Origin: Schaalia sp. 19OD2882
GTDB taxonomy: Bacteria; Actinomycetota; Actinomycetes; Actinomycetales; Actinomycetaceae
DNA length: 64,000 bases
Direction of reading: 5' to 3'
Assembly: GCF_018986735.1 (NCBI RefSeq)
Contig: NZ_CP065521.1
Coordinates: 1,116,001 to 1,180,000 of the forward strand
Shown here: positions 36,191-45,815 of the stretch, one piece after another
Layout of the letters: each line of letters starts with the position of its first letter
Position numbering within the stretch: position 1 is the stretch's first letter
Translations under genes and position numbers: made by a program
The notes under the pieces: generated by a model
The model's database searches: none
Told to the model about the DNA's origin: nothing
Seen by the model: only the letters and a program-made list of their open reading frames with translations

Positions 36191-37207
36191 ATGACCGAGA
36201 CGCGACTCGTCGCCATCGACGCCGAAGCCATGCGCATCGCCGCCGCCGGCGTCGTGCCCCTTCCCGTCGAACAGTCCGCCCCGTGGGAGGCCTTCGAAGC
36301 CTCACGAGGCAACCCCCTGTGGGGACGCTTCGAATGGGTGGAGGACGGCAAACGACTGGCTCTCATCGCCTTGTACGTCCACCGGGTCAGGGGAGTGAAG
36401 TACCTGTGGGCCAAGTGGGGACCGGTGTGGCTCAAGGAAGCCTCCCCTCAACGCGAGGCGGCGCTGCGCGCCGACCTGCTGGCCCACGTGCGAGCCACGG
36501 ACTCCTCGATCGCATTCGTGCGCCTGCACGCGTGGTACTCCGCCCCCGACCTGCACGACGTCCTGCAGACCATCACCTATGACCGCACCTACGTCATCGA
36601 CACCGGCAAGGGCGACGAGGGCGCCGTCCTGGCGGCCATGACCAATGACGGACGACGTACGGTGCGCAAGGGCCTGAAGAACATGGACAAGGTCGGGGCC
36701 CGCGTCCTGGAGGAGACCGAGGCCGCCGCCGCGGACTTCTCCGAGCACTGGGCGGTCCTGGCCGAGACCGCCGAGCGGGACGGCTTCCATCCGCATGAGC
36801 AGCGGGTCTACGAGGAGTTGCTGCGCACGATGGGTCCGGCCCACGCCCGGGTCTTCTCCGTGCGGGACGAGGACGGAACCCTGTTGTGTTGGGACCTGGT
36901 CCTGGTCAATGACCGGCGGGCACAGGCCGAGTACGGGGCCTCGACGGAGGCGGCGCGGCGCATGGCCGCTCCCATCGTCCTCGACTTCAAGGTGGCTGCC
37001 CTGTTGGGGGCGGAGAAGGTCGACGGGCTGGACCTCATGGGCGCCCATTCGCCGCGCGTGCCGGAGTTGTACAGCGTGGGCAAGTACAAGTCGCGCTTCG
37101 CGCAGCACCACACGGATGTTCCCGGAGGCTGGGAGATGGCCGTGCGTGGGGCGACCTACAGTGCCTTGCGCGCAGCCGCTGAGTTGAAGAAGAGAATCGG
37201 GCGCTGA
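36191..37207 (+). CDS. FemAB-like aminoacyltransferase, peptidoglycan bridge candidate
   Basis: A 338-residue protein of the FemAB/FemX-GNAT superfamily, which transfers amino acids from aminoacyl-tRNA to peptidoglycan precursors. Two GNAT-like lobes are visible. The first ends in [13 protein letters not shown] and the [14 protein letters not shown] strand. The basic [14 protein letters not shown] helix near 155-168 resembles the QxxRRxIRKA element of the family. The second lobe contains [20 protein letters not shown] and [16 protein letters not shown] precedes the ATG. With the ATP-grasp ligase it could build a two-residue side chain. It is separated from thrS by a promoter region of about 200 bp. 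Confidence 0.82.
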   Translation: MTETRLVAIDAEAMRIAAAGVVPLPVEQSAPWEAFEASRGNPLWGRFEWVEDGKRLALIALYVHRVRGVKYLWAKWGPVWLKEASPQREAALRADLLAHVRATDSSIAFVRLHAWYSAPDLHDVLQTITYDRTYVIDTGKGDEGAVLAAMTNDGRRTVRKGLKNMDKVGARVLEETEAAAADFSEHWAVLAETAERDGFHPHEQRVYEELLRTMGPAHARVFSVRDEDGTLLCWDLVLVNDRRAQAEYGASTEAARRMAAPIVLDFKVAALLGAEKVDGLDLMGAHSPRVPELYSVGKYKSRFAQHHTDVPGGWEMAVRGATYSALRAAAELKKRIGR

Positions 37208-37361
37208 CTCCTCCGGGAACCCCGGGCCCCCGACGGCGGTGGCGTGACCTCAAGGCGGCTCGCGTCGGCGACCTCGAAGAGCTCTCGGAGCGAGGACAGA
37301 GGCCGCTATTCGACGGCCGAGCCCTCTCGGGCCGCATTGTCGGGGCCCCGCGTGCGGGCGG

Positions 37362-37367
37362 TAGCAT
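37362..37367 (+). promoter_or_regulatory. -10 box (TAGCAT) of thrS
   Basis: TAGCAT precedes a GTG at 37378 by 10 nt and the preferred GTG at 37405, which has AGAGGAG seven bases upstream. I see no T-box or other attenuator in the 154 bp before the box. Confidence 0.4.
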
Positions 37368-37404
37368 TGGGGCGACCGTGTCCGAGCGACCAGAGGAGCC
37401 CGAC

Positions 37405-39444
37405 GTGCCCACCATTGACGTCACCATCGACCAGAGCCCACGGACCCTGGAGGCGGGCACCACTGGCCAGACGGTGTACGAGGGCGCCAAGGACGTCGTT
37501 GCCATGAAGGTGGACGGCGCCCCATGGGACCTCTTCCGTGAGATCCCCGCAGGCGCCCAGGTCGAGGCCATCACCCTGGACAGTGAGGAGGGGCTGCAGA
37601 TCCTGCGCCACTCGACCACACATGTCATGGCCCAGGCCGTCCAAGAGCTCTACCCGGAGGTCAACCTGGGCATCGGCCCCTTCATCACCGACGGCTTCTA
37701 CTACGACTTCGGCAACATCGACGCCGTCACCCCGCAGATGCTGCGTGAGATCGAAAAACGCATGAAGCGCATCGTCAAGGAGGGACAGACCTTCCGTCGC
37801 CGCGCGGTCAGCGAGGAGGAGGCCCGCGCCGAACTGGCCGACCAGCCCTACAAGCTCGAACTGGTCCTCTCCAAGGGCAAGGGAGCCGAAGGCGCCTCGG
37901 TCGAGGTCGGCGCCGGGGGCCTGACCGTCTACGACAATGTCCGCAAGGACGGCACCATTGCGTGGTCCGACCTTTGCCGCGGCCCGCACCTGCCCAGCAC
38001 CCGCCTCATCGGCAACGGTTTCGCCCTGACGAAGTCCTCGGCCGCCTACTGGAAGGGCGATCAGGCGGGCGACCAGTTGCAGCGCATCTACGGCACCGCA
38101 TGGGCCACCAAGGACGACCTCGTCGCCCACCAGAACCGCATCAAGGAGGCCGAACGCCGCGACCACCGACGCCTGGGAACCGAACTGGATCTGTTCAGCT
38201 TTCCCGAGGAGATCGGCCCCGGCCTCGTCCTCTTCCACCCCAAGGGCGCGATCGTGCGCCACGAGATCGAGAAGTACGTCATCGAACGCCACCTGGAATA
38301 CGGCTTCGACTTCGTCCACACGCCCGAGATCTCCAAGGGCGGACTCTTCCACACCTCGGGTCACCTGCCCTACTACGCGGACACGATGTTCCCGCCGATG
38401 CTTGCCGACGAGGAACGTGACGAGGACGGCAACATCACCAAGGCCGGCCAGGAGTACTACCTCAAGGCCATGAACTGCCCGATGCACAACCTCATCTTCC
38501 GCTCACGCGGACGCTCCTACCGGGAGCTTCCGGCCCGCTACTTCGAGATGGGCCACGACTACCGCTACGAGAAGTCGGGAGTGGTCCACGGCCTGACCCG
38601 CATGCGTGGATTCACCCAGGACGACTCGCACACGTACTGCACCCCCGAGCAGGCGGGCGAGGAGATCCGCAAGCAGATCGACTTCTTCTTGTCGATCCTG
38701 TCCGCATTCGGCCTCAAGGACTTCCACCTGGAGCTGTCCACCCGCGACGAGGACGGGAAGAAGAAGGACAAGTTCATCGGCTCCGACGAGGACTGGAGCA
38801 GTGCCACCAAGGCGTTGGAGGAGGCCTGCGCGGCCACCGGACTGGACCTGGTTCCAGACCCGGGCGGCGCAGCCTTCTACGGTCCCAAGGTGTCGGTGCA
38901 GGTCAAGGACGCGATCGGACGCACGTGGCAGATGTCGACCGTCCAGTACGACTTCAACCAGCCGGAGCGTTTCGACCTGGAGTACACGGCGACCGACGGA
39001 ACCCACAAGCGTCCGGTCATGATCCACTCCGCGAAACTCGGCTCCGTCGAGCGCTTCATCGGAGTCCTCACGGAGCACTATGCGGGAGCCTTCCCCGCGT
39101 GGCTCGCCCCCGTCCAGGTGCGTCTGGTGCCGGTGGCGGAGGCCTTCGACTCCTACTGCGAGGACGTGGCCGCCAAGCTGCGCGCAAAGGGTCTGCGCGT
39201 CGAGGTCGACCTGTCGGATGATCGTTTCGGCAAGAAGATTCGCAACGCCTCCAAGGACAAGATCCCCTTCACCCTCATTGCCGGCGGCGAGGACGCCGAG
39301 GCCGGCGCGGTCTCCTTCCGCTTCCGTGACGGCTCGCAGCTCAACGGGGTCCCCGTCGACCGGGCCGTGGAGCGCATCGCCCGCCACGTGGCCGATCGCG
39401 TGAACGAGGACCACTTCGCTCAGGCCGCCGAGGCGGATGACTGA
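37405..39444 (+). CDS. thrS: Threonyl-tRNA synthetase
   Basis: Charges tRNA-Thr. From the GTG at 37405, which has AGAGGAG upstream, the protein is 679 residues. The GTG at 37378 would give 688 and lies close to the -10 box. Domains are TGS (about 1-60), the editing domain with [12 protein letters not shown], and the class II core with motif 2 [13 protein letters not shown]. The zinc-binding cysteine is in KAMNCPMHN and motif 3 lies before the anticodon domain (from about 575). The stop overlaps the HIT gene by 8 nt. The thrS-HIT arrangement is conserved in actinobacteria, where pgsA often follows; here a PrsW gene does. Confidence 0.96.
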   Translation: MPTIDVTIDQSPRTLEAGTTGQTVYEGAKDVVAMKVDGAPWDLFREIPAGAQVEAITLDSEEGLQILRHSTTHVMAQAVQELYPEVNLGIGPFITDGFYYDFGNIDAVTPQMLREIEKRMKRIVKEGQTFRRRAVSEEEARAELADQPYKLELVLSKGKGAEGASVEVGAGGLTVYDNVRKDGTIAWSDLCRGPHLPSTRLIGNGFALTKSSAAYWKGDQAGDQLQRIYGTAWATKDDLVAHQNRIKEAERRDHRRLGTELDLFSFPEEIGPGLVLFHPKGAIVRHEIEKYVIERHLEYGFDFVHTPEISKGGLFHTSGHLPYYADTMFPPMLADEERDEDGNITKAGQEYYLKAMNCPMHNLIFRSRGRSYRELPARYFEMGHDYRYEKSGVVHGLTRMRGFTQDDSHTYCTPEQAGEEIRKQIDFFLSILSAFGLKDFHLELSTRDEDGKKKDKFIGSDEDWSSATKALEEACAATGLDLVPDPGGAAFYGPKVSVQVKDAIGRTWQMSTVQYDFNQPERFDLEYTATDGTHKRPVMIHSAKLGSVERFIGVLTEHYAGAFPAWLAPVQVRLVPVAEAFDSYCEDVAAKLRAKGLRVEVDLSDDRFGKKIRNASKDKIPFTLIAGGEDAEAGAVSFRFRDGSQLNGVPVDRAVERIARHVADRVNEDHFAQAAEADD

Positions 39445-40003
39445 CATGACCCAGGACGCCCTGCCCGTCGAGGACTCCCGCACCATTGCGGGGGTCCCCG
39501 ACGCCTTCGGGCGCTTCTGGACCCCGTACCGGATGGTCTACATCCACGGGGAGGCCAAACCCGGTGACGCCAGCGTGGAACAGTGCCCCTTCTGCGCGGC
39601 GCCCGGTCGGGGTGACCAGGACGGTCTGCTGGTCCACCGGGGAACCACCGCATTCGTCCTCATGAATCTCTTCCCCTACAACTCGGGACATCTTCTGGTG
39701 TGCCCCTACCGGCACGTGAGTGACTGGACGGAACTGACCCAGGCAGAGCGCATCGAGGTGGGGGAACTGACCGCCACCGCCATGCGGGTCCTGCGCGAGG
39801 TCGCCCAACCCCACGGTTTCAACCTCGGTATGAACCAGGGCGAGGTCGCAGGCGCAGGTATTGCCGCCCACCTGCACCAACACATCGTTCCCCGGTGGGC
39901 GGGGGACGCCAATTTCCTGCCGATCATCGCCCGCACCAAGGCCGTTCCCGAGCTGCTCGAGGACGCCAGACAGCGCCTGTGGGCAGCCTGGCCCCATCGG
40001 TGA
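39437..40003 (+). CDS. HIT-domain nucleotide hydrolase/phosphorylase
   Basis: A 188-residue HIT protein coupled to thrS (8-nt overlap). The catalytic triad motif [10 protein letters not shown] (about 142-151) is intact, and [10 protein letters not shown] marks the preceding strand. A CxxC pair (QCPFCAAP) lies near residue 50. The mycobacterial gene in this position codes for an Ap4A phosphorylase, so diadenosine polyphosphate cleavage is the best guess. Such dinucleotides are by-products of aminoacyl-tRNA synthetases, which fits the partner. Two hairpins follow in the 104-bp gap before the PrsW gene. Confidence 0.9.
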   Translation: MTDMTQDALPVEDSRTIAGVPDAFGRFWTPYRMVYIHGEAKPGDASVEQCPFCAAPGRGDQDGLLVHRGTTAFVLMNLFPYNSGHLLVCPYRHVSDWTELTQAERIEVGELTATAMRVLREVAQPHGFNLGMNQGEVAGAGIAAHLHQHIVPRWAGDANFLPIIARTKAVPELLEDARQRLWAAWPHR

Positions 40004-40014
40004 GACACTGATAC

Positions 40015-40056
40015 GGCTTCCCGGACTCGGGAAGCCGCACACCCGCCAGGCGGGTG
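40015..40056 (+). other. Two tandem hairpins between the HIT and PrsW genes
   Basis: The first has a perfect 9-bp stem (40015-40023 with 40028-40036) and a GACT loop. The second has a 7-bp stem within 40040-40056 (CACCCGC/GCGGGTG, loop CAG). No T-run follows either. They may terminate the thrS unit or fold in the PrsW leader. Confidence 0.5.
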
Positions 40057-40107
40057 CACCCCAATGCCGCGCAGGCGCTCCGCTTCGTCGACGCAGGAAG
40101 GTCGAGA

Positions 40108-41592
40108 ATGTACCCAACGGGTCCCGCCCCCCAGCAGCCGCAACACCCCGGCTACATGTCCCCGCAGGGGCAGGCGGATCCGCGCGGGTTCCAGTACCCG
40201 TCACACACCGTCCAGCCACATGCGGGCGCCGGTGCAGCCGGAGCCCAGTACGGCGGGCGTGGCCACATGGGGGGCGGGCAACCCGGCCACACCCAACCTG
40301 CGGTCCCACACCCGCATCATGTGCAGGTTGGCCAGCCCCTCCAACAGCCCCACCACATGGCGCGCCAAGGGGCTGCACACGCCCCTCGGTACGCGACGGT
40401 GCAGCAGGCACCGCCCGCCCGGACGGCGCCCTCCTACGCGGTGCCACGGAGCCGCTCGCGGATCGCCGCATTCGAGATCGTCGTCCTCATCGTCTCGACG
40501 ATCGGCTTCCTGCTCATGGTCGGTCTCATCTTCGTCTCGGGCGGGGGCCTTTTCGGCACCCCGATCATGGCGATCCTCGCGCTGCCCTCCCTCCTGATCG
40601 TCATGGCGACCTTCCACTTCATCGACCGCTGGGAGATCGAGCCCCTGTGGACCCGCTTGGCCTCACTGGCGTGGGGAGCAGGAGTGGCGACCGTCGGTGC
40701 GCTCATCGTCAACCAGATCGGTGGCTTCATCACCTTGGTCACCACTGGAGACCAGGCCCTGACCTCCGTCATCACCGCATCAGTCGTCGCACCACTGTCC
40801 GAGGAGTCCCTCAAGGGCCTTGTCGTCCTCATCCTCGTCCTGGTGCGCAGGCACCAGTTCCAGAGCTACCTGGACGGCGTCCTGCACGCCGGTCTGGTCG
40901 CCGCAGGCTTCGCCTTCACCGAGAACATCCTCTACTTCGTCAACTCCGCAGGCCAGGGCGGCGTGGAAGGAGTCGCCGTCACCGTGTTCCTGCGAGGGGT
41001 CATGAGCCCCTTCCTGCACCCCATGGCGACGAGCATGATCGGGCTGGCCCTGGGCTGGGCCGTCACACGGATGCCGTCACGACACGCATGGGTGTGGATG
41101 GCGCCAATCGGCTGGTTCGCCGCAGTGTCGATCCACGGCCTGTGGAACCTCCTGGCGTCGGTCCTTCCCGACATCGGCGTGTGGTTCATCGTCTACGCGG
41201 TGGTCCAGGTGCCCCTCTTCGCCGTGTGGATGACGGCACTCATCATGGCATCCAACCGGGAGGCCAAACACATCGCCGTCGGCTTGGGACCCTATGTCGC
41301 CTCCGGATGGATGCTGCCCGCCGAAGTTGCCATGGCGACCAACGGCGCCCAGCGCCGAGGCGCCCTGCGCTGGGCCCGCACCGGCGGACCCGCCGCGCGC
41401 AAGGCCATGGCGAGCTTCCTCAACATCGCCTGCGGGCTGGGCCTCGACCAGGTCGTCATGTCGCGCCTGGGGCCCGATGCCAAGCGCATCGAGTCGAATC
41501 AGGCCGCCCTGGTCGAATTGTGCCTGGCACGCCAGACCTACCTGCGCGCCACCGGCACGAGGATCGACGCGAATGGAACGGTCTTCCGGTGA
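40108..41592 (+). CDS. PrsW-family intramembrane metalloprotease
   Basis: Membrane protease family whose founder cleaves an anti-sigma factor in Bacillus. The ATG at 40108 follows AGGAAGG, giving 494 residues. The first 110 are rich in Pro, Gln, Gly and His and are probably disordered in the cytoplasm. About eight hydrophobic helices follow. Family motifs are present: LSEESLKGLVV (the EE-xx-K active site), AGFAFTENILYF, and a late SIHGLWNLLAS with the metal-binding histidine. The C-terminal 110 residues are cytoplasmic. The stop overlaps the Nudix start. There is no anti-sigma gene nearby, so the substrate is unknown. Confidence 0.88.
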   Translation: MYPTGPAPQQPQHPGYMSPQGQADPRGFQYPSHTVQPHAGAGAAGAQYGGRGHMGGGQPGHTQPAVPHPHHVQVGQPLQQPHHMARQGAAHAPRYATVQQAPPARTAPSYAVPRSRSRIAAFEIVVLIVSTIGFLLMVGLIFVSGGGLFGTPIMAILALPSLLIVMATFHFIDRWEIEPLWTRLASLAWGAGVATVGALIVNQIGGFITLVTTGDQALTSVITASVVAPLSEESLKGLVVLILVLVRRHQFQSYLDGVLHAGLVAAGFAFTENILYFVNSAGQGGVEGVAVTVFLRGVMSPFLHPMATSMIGLALGWAVTRMPSRHAWVWMAPIGWFAAVSIHGLWNLLASVLPDIGVWFIVYAVVQVPLFAVWMTALIMASNREAKHIAVGLGPYVASGWMLPAEVAMATNGAQRRGALRWARTGGPAARKAMASFLNIACGLGLDQVVMSRLGPDAKRIESNQAALVELCLARQTYLRATGTRIDANGTVFR

Positions 41593-42173
41593 GCCCACAC
41601 GACGAAACCGCCGGGCGGGAAATCGAGGAAGCCCTCAGCGCCCTCGGACCCGAATGGCCCCTCGACCAGGACGGTTACCCGCACAGGGAAGCCGCCAGGG
41701 TCGTCCTCTTCGACCGGGCCGGCCGCCTGCTGCTCGCCCGCGGACACGACGCCGCCCAACCCGGACGCTCCTGGTGGTTCACCATCGGAGGCGGTCTCGT
41801 CCCCGGAGAGGACCCCCGCGCAGGCGCAGTGCGCGAACTCCAGGAGGAAACCGGCCTGCACGTGCCTCCCGAAGAGCTGGAGGGGCCGGTCCTCTTCCGC
41901 AAGGCCACCTTCGACTTCCTCACGGTGACCGCCCGCCAGGAGGAGTGGTTCTTCGTGGCGCGCCTTGACACTTGGGCACCCGACACCCATGACGAGGGGT
42001 GGACGGACCTCGAACGGGACGTCATCGACGAACAGCGGTGGTGGGACCTCGACGACTTGGCCGCATTGTCCGCCCGGGCCGAGGTCTACCCCCGTGGCCT
42101 GGTCGCCATGGCCCGCCAATGGAGCCGTGGGTGGGACGGGGTCCTGGACGTCGTCGAGGAAACGTCGATCTGA
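41589..42173 (+). CDS. Nudix hydrolase
   Basis: Hydrolyses a nucleoside diphosphate linked to another group. The 194 residues contain a complete Nudix box, [20 protein letters not shown] followed by TGL (about residues 65-87), with all glutamates for Mg binding. The GTG start overlaps the PrsW stop by 4 nt, so the proteins are made together. A tryptophan-rich C-terminal part (QRWWDLDDLA, ARQWSRGW) may shape the substrate pocket. The substrate cannot be predicted. It converges with serB 40 bp further on. Confidence 0.93.
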   Translation: MSPHDETAGREIEEALSALGPEWPLDQDGYPHREAARVVLFDRAGRLLLARGHDAAQPGRSWWFTIGGGLVPGEDPRAGAVRELQEETGLHVPPEELEGPVLFRKATFDFLTVTARQEEWFFVARLDTWAPDTHDEGWTDLERDVIDEQRWWDLDDLAALSARAEVYPRGLVAMARQWSRGWDGVLDVVEETSI

Positions 42174-42213
42174 ATCGGGCTGCGTCCACATGCGCCTCCG
42201 AGGCGCGAGCCCG

Positions 42214-43080
42214 TCACAGCCAGGCGGCGCTCACCGCGTCCAGCCGCTGCACCGCCAGGCGGAAGGGCACCTGCGCGCTCACGGCGGGCTTGGCCATGAA
42301 GGCGACTCCCAATCCCGCACTGTGCAGCATGGGCACGTCATTCGCGCCGTCGCCCACGGCGATGACCCGCTCGGGTCCCACGCCATGCATTGCGGCCCAC
42401 TCGCGCAGCTTGGCGACCTTCGTGTCCGAGGTGACGATCTCACCGAGGAGGCGACCGGTGAGGACGCCGCCTGCGACCTCCAGTCGGTTGGCCACATGGT
42501 GGTCGATGCCCATCCGCTCGCACAGTGGAGCGACCACCTCTTCGAAACCTCCGGAGACCACCCCGAAGTGTCCGCCCAGGGAGTGGACCAGGTCGACCAG
42601 ACGCTGAGCGCCCGGACTCGGGCGGATCTGCTCCAGGACCTCGGTGAAGACCGTGCTCGGAACCCCTGCCAGGGTGGCGACCCTGCGCCGCAGTGACTGG
42701 GCGAAGTCGAGCTCCCCGTTCATCGCCCGCACAGTGAGTGCAGCGACCTCGGCGCGGGTGCCTGCGTGCTCGGCAAGTTCCTCGATGACCTCTTCCTGGA
42801 TCAGGGTCGAGTCCACGTCAGTGACGACCAGGGCGGGCCCGCCTTCCAGGTCGGCGGGCACAGCCGCGGGGGCGTCGAGTCCGACCTTCGCGAAGGCGTC
42901 CGCGAGGACCTGCTGCTCGACGGCTCGGCCCGCAGCAGGGCGGGGCTCGCACACGAGCGCCGTCCACGACGGGCAGGAGGGCAGGTGGGGTCCGTCGATG
43001 CGACGGATCCCCCATCCCGGGGCCACGAGGGCCGGAATGGGGGAACCATCGGTGACGAGGACGAAGCGGCGGGGGCTCAC
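42214..43080 (-). CDS. serB: Phosphoserine phosphatase
   Basis: HAD-family phosphatase that makes serine from phosphoserine. The 288 residues have a regulatory N-terminal half (about 1-85, degenerate relative to ACT domains). The catalytic core follows with the nucleophile motif [12 protein letters not shown], the Ser/Thr motif [10 protein letters not shown], and the Mg motif [12 protein letters not shown]. The GTG start overlaps the glgC stop (GTGA), so it is coupled to glgC, an unusual metabolic pairing. A longer frame upstream overlaps glgC and is not supported. Size and motifs fit SerB well. Confidence 0.92.
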   Translation of the reverse strand: MSPRRFVLVTDGSPIPALVAPGWGIRRIDGPHLPSCPSWTALVCEPRPAAGRAVEQQVLADAFAKVGLDAPAAVPADLEGGPALVVTDVDSTLIQEEVIEELAEHAGTRAEVAALTVRAMNGELDFAQSLRRRVATLAGVPSTVFTEVLEQIRPSPGAQRLVDLVHSLGGHFGVVSGGFEEVVAPLCERMGIDHHVANRLEVAGGVLTGRLLGEIVTSDTKVAKLREWAAMHGVGPERVIAVGDGANDVPMLHSAGLGVAFMAKPAVSAQVPFRLAVQRLDAVSAAWL

Positions 43081-44315
43081 TTCGTCACGATCGCGCTCTT
43101 GGGCACGACGGTGATGCCGGACTCGGTGACCGTGTACCCGCGCGCGAGATCGTGCTCGAGGTCGACACCCACCGAGGCGCCTTCCTCCACGACGACACTC
43201 TTGTCGAGGATCGCCTTGGCCACGGTCGCATTTCGTCCGACCCTGGTCCCGTGCATGACCACCGAGTCGGTCACCCGCGCCCAGGAGTGGATGTATGCCC
43301 ACGGGGAGATGATCGAGTGGTAGACCTCACCGCCAGAGACGATTGCGCCAGGAGAGACGAAGGAGTCGACGGCATGTCCCATGCGCGAGTGTTCGGATCC
43401 GTAGACGAACTTGGCGGGAGGCAGCGACCCCTCCAACTGGGTCATCGTCGGCCACTTCGTGTTGTACAGGTTGAACACCGGGTGGACGCTGATCAGGTCC
43501 ATGTTCGCCTCGTAGTAGGCGTCCAAGCTGCCGACGTCACGCCAGTAGTTCCTGTCGCGTTCGGTGGATCCGGGAACGTCGTTGTCCTTGAAGTCGTAGA
43601 CGCCGCAGCCACCGCGGGCCACGAACCACGGCACGATGTTCCCGCCCATGTCGTGCTTGGAGGACTCGTCGGCGGCGTCTTCGCGCAGGGCCGCAATGAG
43701 GTCCTTCGTCGTGAAGACGTAGTTGCCCATGGACGCCAACACCTTCGTCGGGTCGTCGTCCAGGCCGTCGGCCTGGACGGGCTTTTCGAAGAAGTTCTTC
43801 ACGACACCGTTCTCGGCGTCGATGACACCCAGCGCCGGCGCCAACTCGATCGGCTGGCGGATGCCCGCCACCGTGCAGGGCAGTCCAGAGGCGATGTGGT
43901 GGTCGACCATCTGCGAGAAGTCCATGCGGTAGATGTTGTCGGCGCCGATGATGACGATGTAGTCGGGCTGTTCGTCGTCGACGATGTTCAACGACTGGTA
44001 GATGGCGTCGGCACTGCCCAGGTACCAGTGCGGGCCTCGACGCTGCTGGGCGGGCACGGGTGCCACGAAGTTGCCCAGCAGCGGCGACATGTACCACGTC
44101 TTGGTCACGTGCCGATCCAGCGAGTGCGACTTGTACTGGGTGAGGACGACCACCCGCATGTAGCCGGAGTTGACGATGTTCGACAGGGCGAAGTCGATGA
44201 GGCGGTAGTGCCCTCCGAAGGGCACTGCGGGCTTGGCCCTGTCCACGGTCAGCGGCATGAGCCGCTTGCCCTCTCCGCCAGCGAGCACGATCGCGAGTAC
44301 GTGGTTCTTTGCCAT
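43077..44315 (-). CDS. glgC: Glucose-1-phosphate adenylyltransferase
   Basis: Makes ADP-glucose, the committed precursor of glycogen. The 412 residues have the nucleotide-binding [13 protein letters not shown] (10-22), the [14 protein letters not shown] substrate segment, and the glucose-1-phosphate region FFEKP. The C-terminal left-handed beta-helix has SYNSII-like repeats such as [11 protein letters not shown]. The ATG at 44315 lies 7 nt after TACTGT, so the mRNA is likely leaderless; longer readings into the glgA promoter region are not supported. It is divergent from glgA, as in mycobacteria, and serB follows with a 4-nt overlap. Confidence 0.95.
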   Translation of the reverse strand: MAKNHVLAIVLAGGEGKRLMPLTVDRAKPAVPFGGHYRLIDFALSNIVNSGYMRVVVLTQYKSHSLDRHVTKTWYMSPLLGNFVAPVPAQQRRGPHWYLGSADAIYQSLNIVDDEQPDYIVIIGADNIYRMDFSQMVDHHIASGLPCTVAGIRQPIELAPALGVIDAENGVVKNFFEKPVQADGLDDDPTKVLASMGNYVFTTKDLIAALREDAADESSKHDMGGNIVPWFVARGGCGVYDFKDNDVPGSTERDRNYWRDVGSLDAYYEANMDLISVHPVFNLYNTKWPTMTQLEGSLPPAKFVYGSEHSRMGHAVDSFVSPGAIVSGGEVYHSIISPWAYIHSWARVTDSVVMHGTRVGRNATVAKAILDKSVVVEEGASVGVDLEHDLARGYTVTESGITVVPKSAIVTK

Positions 44316-44322
44316 GTGGTCC

Positions 44323-44328
44323 ACAGTA
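44323..44328 (-). promoter_or_regulatory. -10 box (TACTGT) of glgC, leaderless arrangement
   Basis: On the minus strand TACTGT is followed by GGACCAC and the glgC ATG at 44315. Confidence 0.5.
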
Positions 44329-44488
44329 CGTGTCGACAGTGCCCGCGCGGACGGAAATGGACGCGCAAGTGCACCCCACCGGCCCGCAATTGCGCACCGG
44401 GGCCCACTCGGAGTGTCGCGCGGGTCTCGAATGGTGACGAGGACCGGGCAGAACCTGTCGAAGGCCGGACGTGGAGAGCCGTTCACAC

Positions 44489-44494
44489 TAGGCT
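44489..44494 (+). promoter_or_regulatory. -10 box (TAGGCT) of glgA
   Basis: TAGGCT lies 29 bp before the glgA ATG at 44524, and GGAAGG serves as ribosome binding site. Confidence 0.45.
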
Positions 44495-44523
44495 CAGCAG
44501 CACGATCGACGGAAGGATCCCTC

Positions 44524-45747
44524 ATGCGCATCGACCTGCTCACCCGCGAGTACCCGCCACATGTCTACGGAGGCGCCGGAGTCCACGTGACCGAACTCGC
44601 CAAGGTCCTGCGGCCCTTGGTCGAGGAGGTGCGGGTCCAGTGCTTCGACGGCCCGCGAGAGCCGGGCACGGAGGGCGCCGATCCGGGCGTGGTGGGCCAC
44701 GCCGACCTGGCCGAACTGGCCGGCGCCAACGCCACCGTGCGGACGATGGGAGTGGACCTGTCCATCGCTGCGGCCACCGAGGGCACCGACCTCGTCCATT
44801 CCCACACGTGGTACGCGAACTTCGCCGGACACATGTCCTCCCTGTTGCACGGTGTGCCCCACGTCGTCTCCGCCCACTCGCTGGAACCCCTTCGCCCCTG
44901 GAAGGCCGAGCAGCTCGGCGGCGGCTACGCGGTCTCCTCGTGGATCGAACGCACCGCCTACGAGGCGGCCTCGGCCATCGTCGCCGTGTCCAACGGCATG
45001 AAGCAGGACATCCTGCGCTGCTACCCGGCAGTGGACCCCGACCGGGTCCACGTCATCCACAACGGCATCGACCTGTCCCAGTGGAGGGCCCCGGAGGGTG
45101 AGGAGGGCGCCGAGCTTCAGGCTCGGGTCCTGGCCGACAACGGCATCGACCCGAACCGGCGCACCGTCGTCTTCGTCGGCCGGATCACCCGCCAGAAGGG
45201 TCTGCCCCACTTCCTGCGCGCCGCACGCATGCTGCCCGAGGACGTGCAGGTGGTCCTGTGTGCCGGGGCCCCCGACACCCCGGAGATCGCCGAAGAGGTG
45301 GACGGCCTGGTCGCGCGCCTGCGCGAGGAGCGTTCCGGGGTCGTCCTCATCACCCGGATGCTTCCGCGTGCGGAGCTGACCTGCGTACTGGACGCCGCCG
45401 ACGTGTTCATCACCCCCTCCGTCTACGAGCCCCTCGGCATCGTCAACCTCGAGGCGATGGCACTCGGCCTGCCGGTGGTCGGCACCGCCACCGGAGGGAT
45501 CCCGGACGTGATCGTCGACGGCGAGACCGGCTACCTGGTCCCCATCGACCAGGTCCAGGACGGCACCGGCACCCCCTTGGACCCGGATCGATTCGAGAAG
45601 GACATGGCCGAGCGCCTCATCGCCGTCCTCGACGACCCGGAGACCGCCGCCCGCATGGGAGCGGCGGGCCTTGCCAGGGCTCGCGAGCTCTTCTCGTGGG
45701 AGGCGATCGGAGCGCGGACCGCGGACCTGTACCGCTCCCTCGTGTGA
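44524..45747 (+). CDS. glgA: Glycogen synthase, actinobacterial GT4 type
   Basis: Retaining GT-B glycosyltransferase that extends alpha-1,4-glucan from a nucleotide sugar. The 407 residues begin with [19 protein letters not shown], the acceptor/donor loop of this type, and carry the C-terminal nucleotide-sugar motif [20 protein letters not shown] (about 300-319). It belongs to the GT4 synthases of actinobacteria rather than the GT5 enzymes of enteric bacteria. In mycobacteria the counterpart may make maltose 1-phosphate from ADP-glucose, so this role is an alternative. It is divergent from glgC. Confidence 0.9.
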   Translation: MRIDLLTREYPPHVYGGAGVHVTELAKVLRPLVEEVRVQCFDGPREPGTEGADPGVVGHADLAELAGANATVRTMGVDLSIAAATEGTDLVHSHTWYANFAGHMSSLLHGVPHVVSAHSLEPLRPWKAEQLGGGYAVSSWIERTAYEAASAIVAVSNGMKQDILRCYPAVDPDRVHVIHNGIDLSQWRAPEGEEGAELQARVLADNGIDPNRRTVVFVGRITRQKGLPHFLRAARMLPEDVQVVLCAGAPDTPEIAEEVDGLVARLREERSGVVLITRMLPRAELTCVLDAADVFITPSVYEPLGIVNLEAMALGLPVVGTATGGIPDVIVDGETGYLVPIDQVQDGTGTPLDPDRFEKDMAERLIAVLDDPETAARMGAAGLARARELFSWEAIGARTADLYRSLV

Positions 45748-45803
45748 AGCGGTCGTGCGGCCGGGTCCGCGCTGCACGGCGCGCCGCTGACGGGGCGTGC
45801 GGC

Positions 45804-45809
45804 TAGACT
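45804..45809 (+). promoter_or_regulatory. -10 box (TAGACT) of the lone ABC ATPase gene, leaderless arrangement
   Basis: TAGACT is followed by GTGGTC and the ATG at 45816. A GTG at 45810 is in frame but directly abuts the box. Confidence 0.5.
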
Positions 45810-45815
45810 GTGGTC

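Noticed and set aside
37208..37404. Possible T-box or attenuator before thrS
   Set aside because: No T-box core sequence or convincing terminator/antiterminator pair is visible; the gap is explained by promoter DNA.
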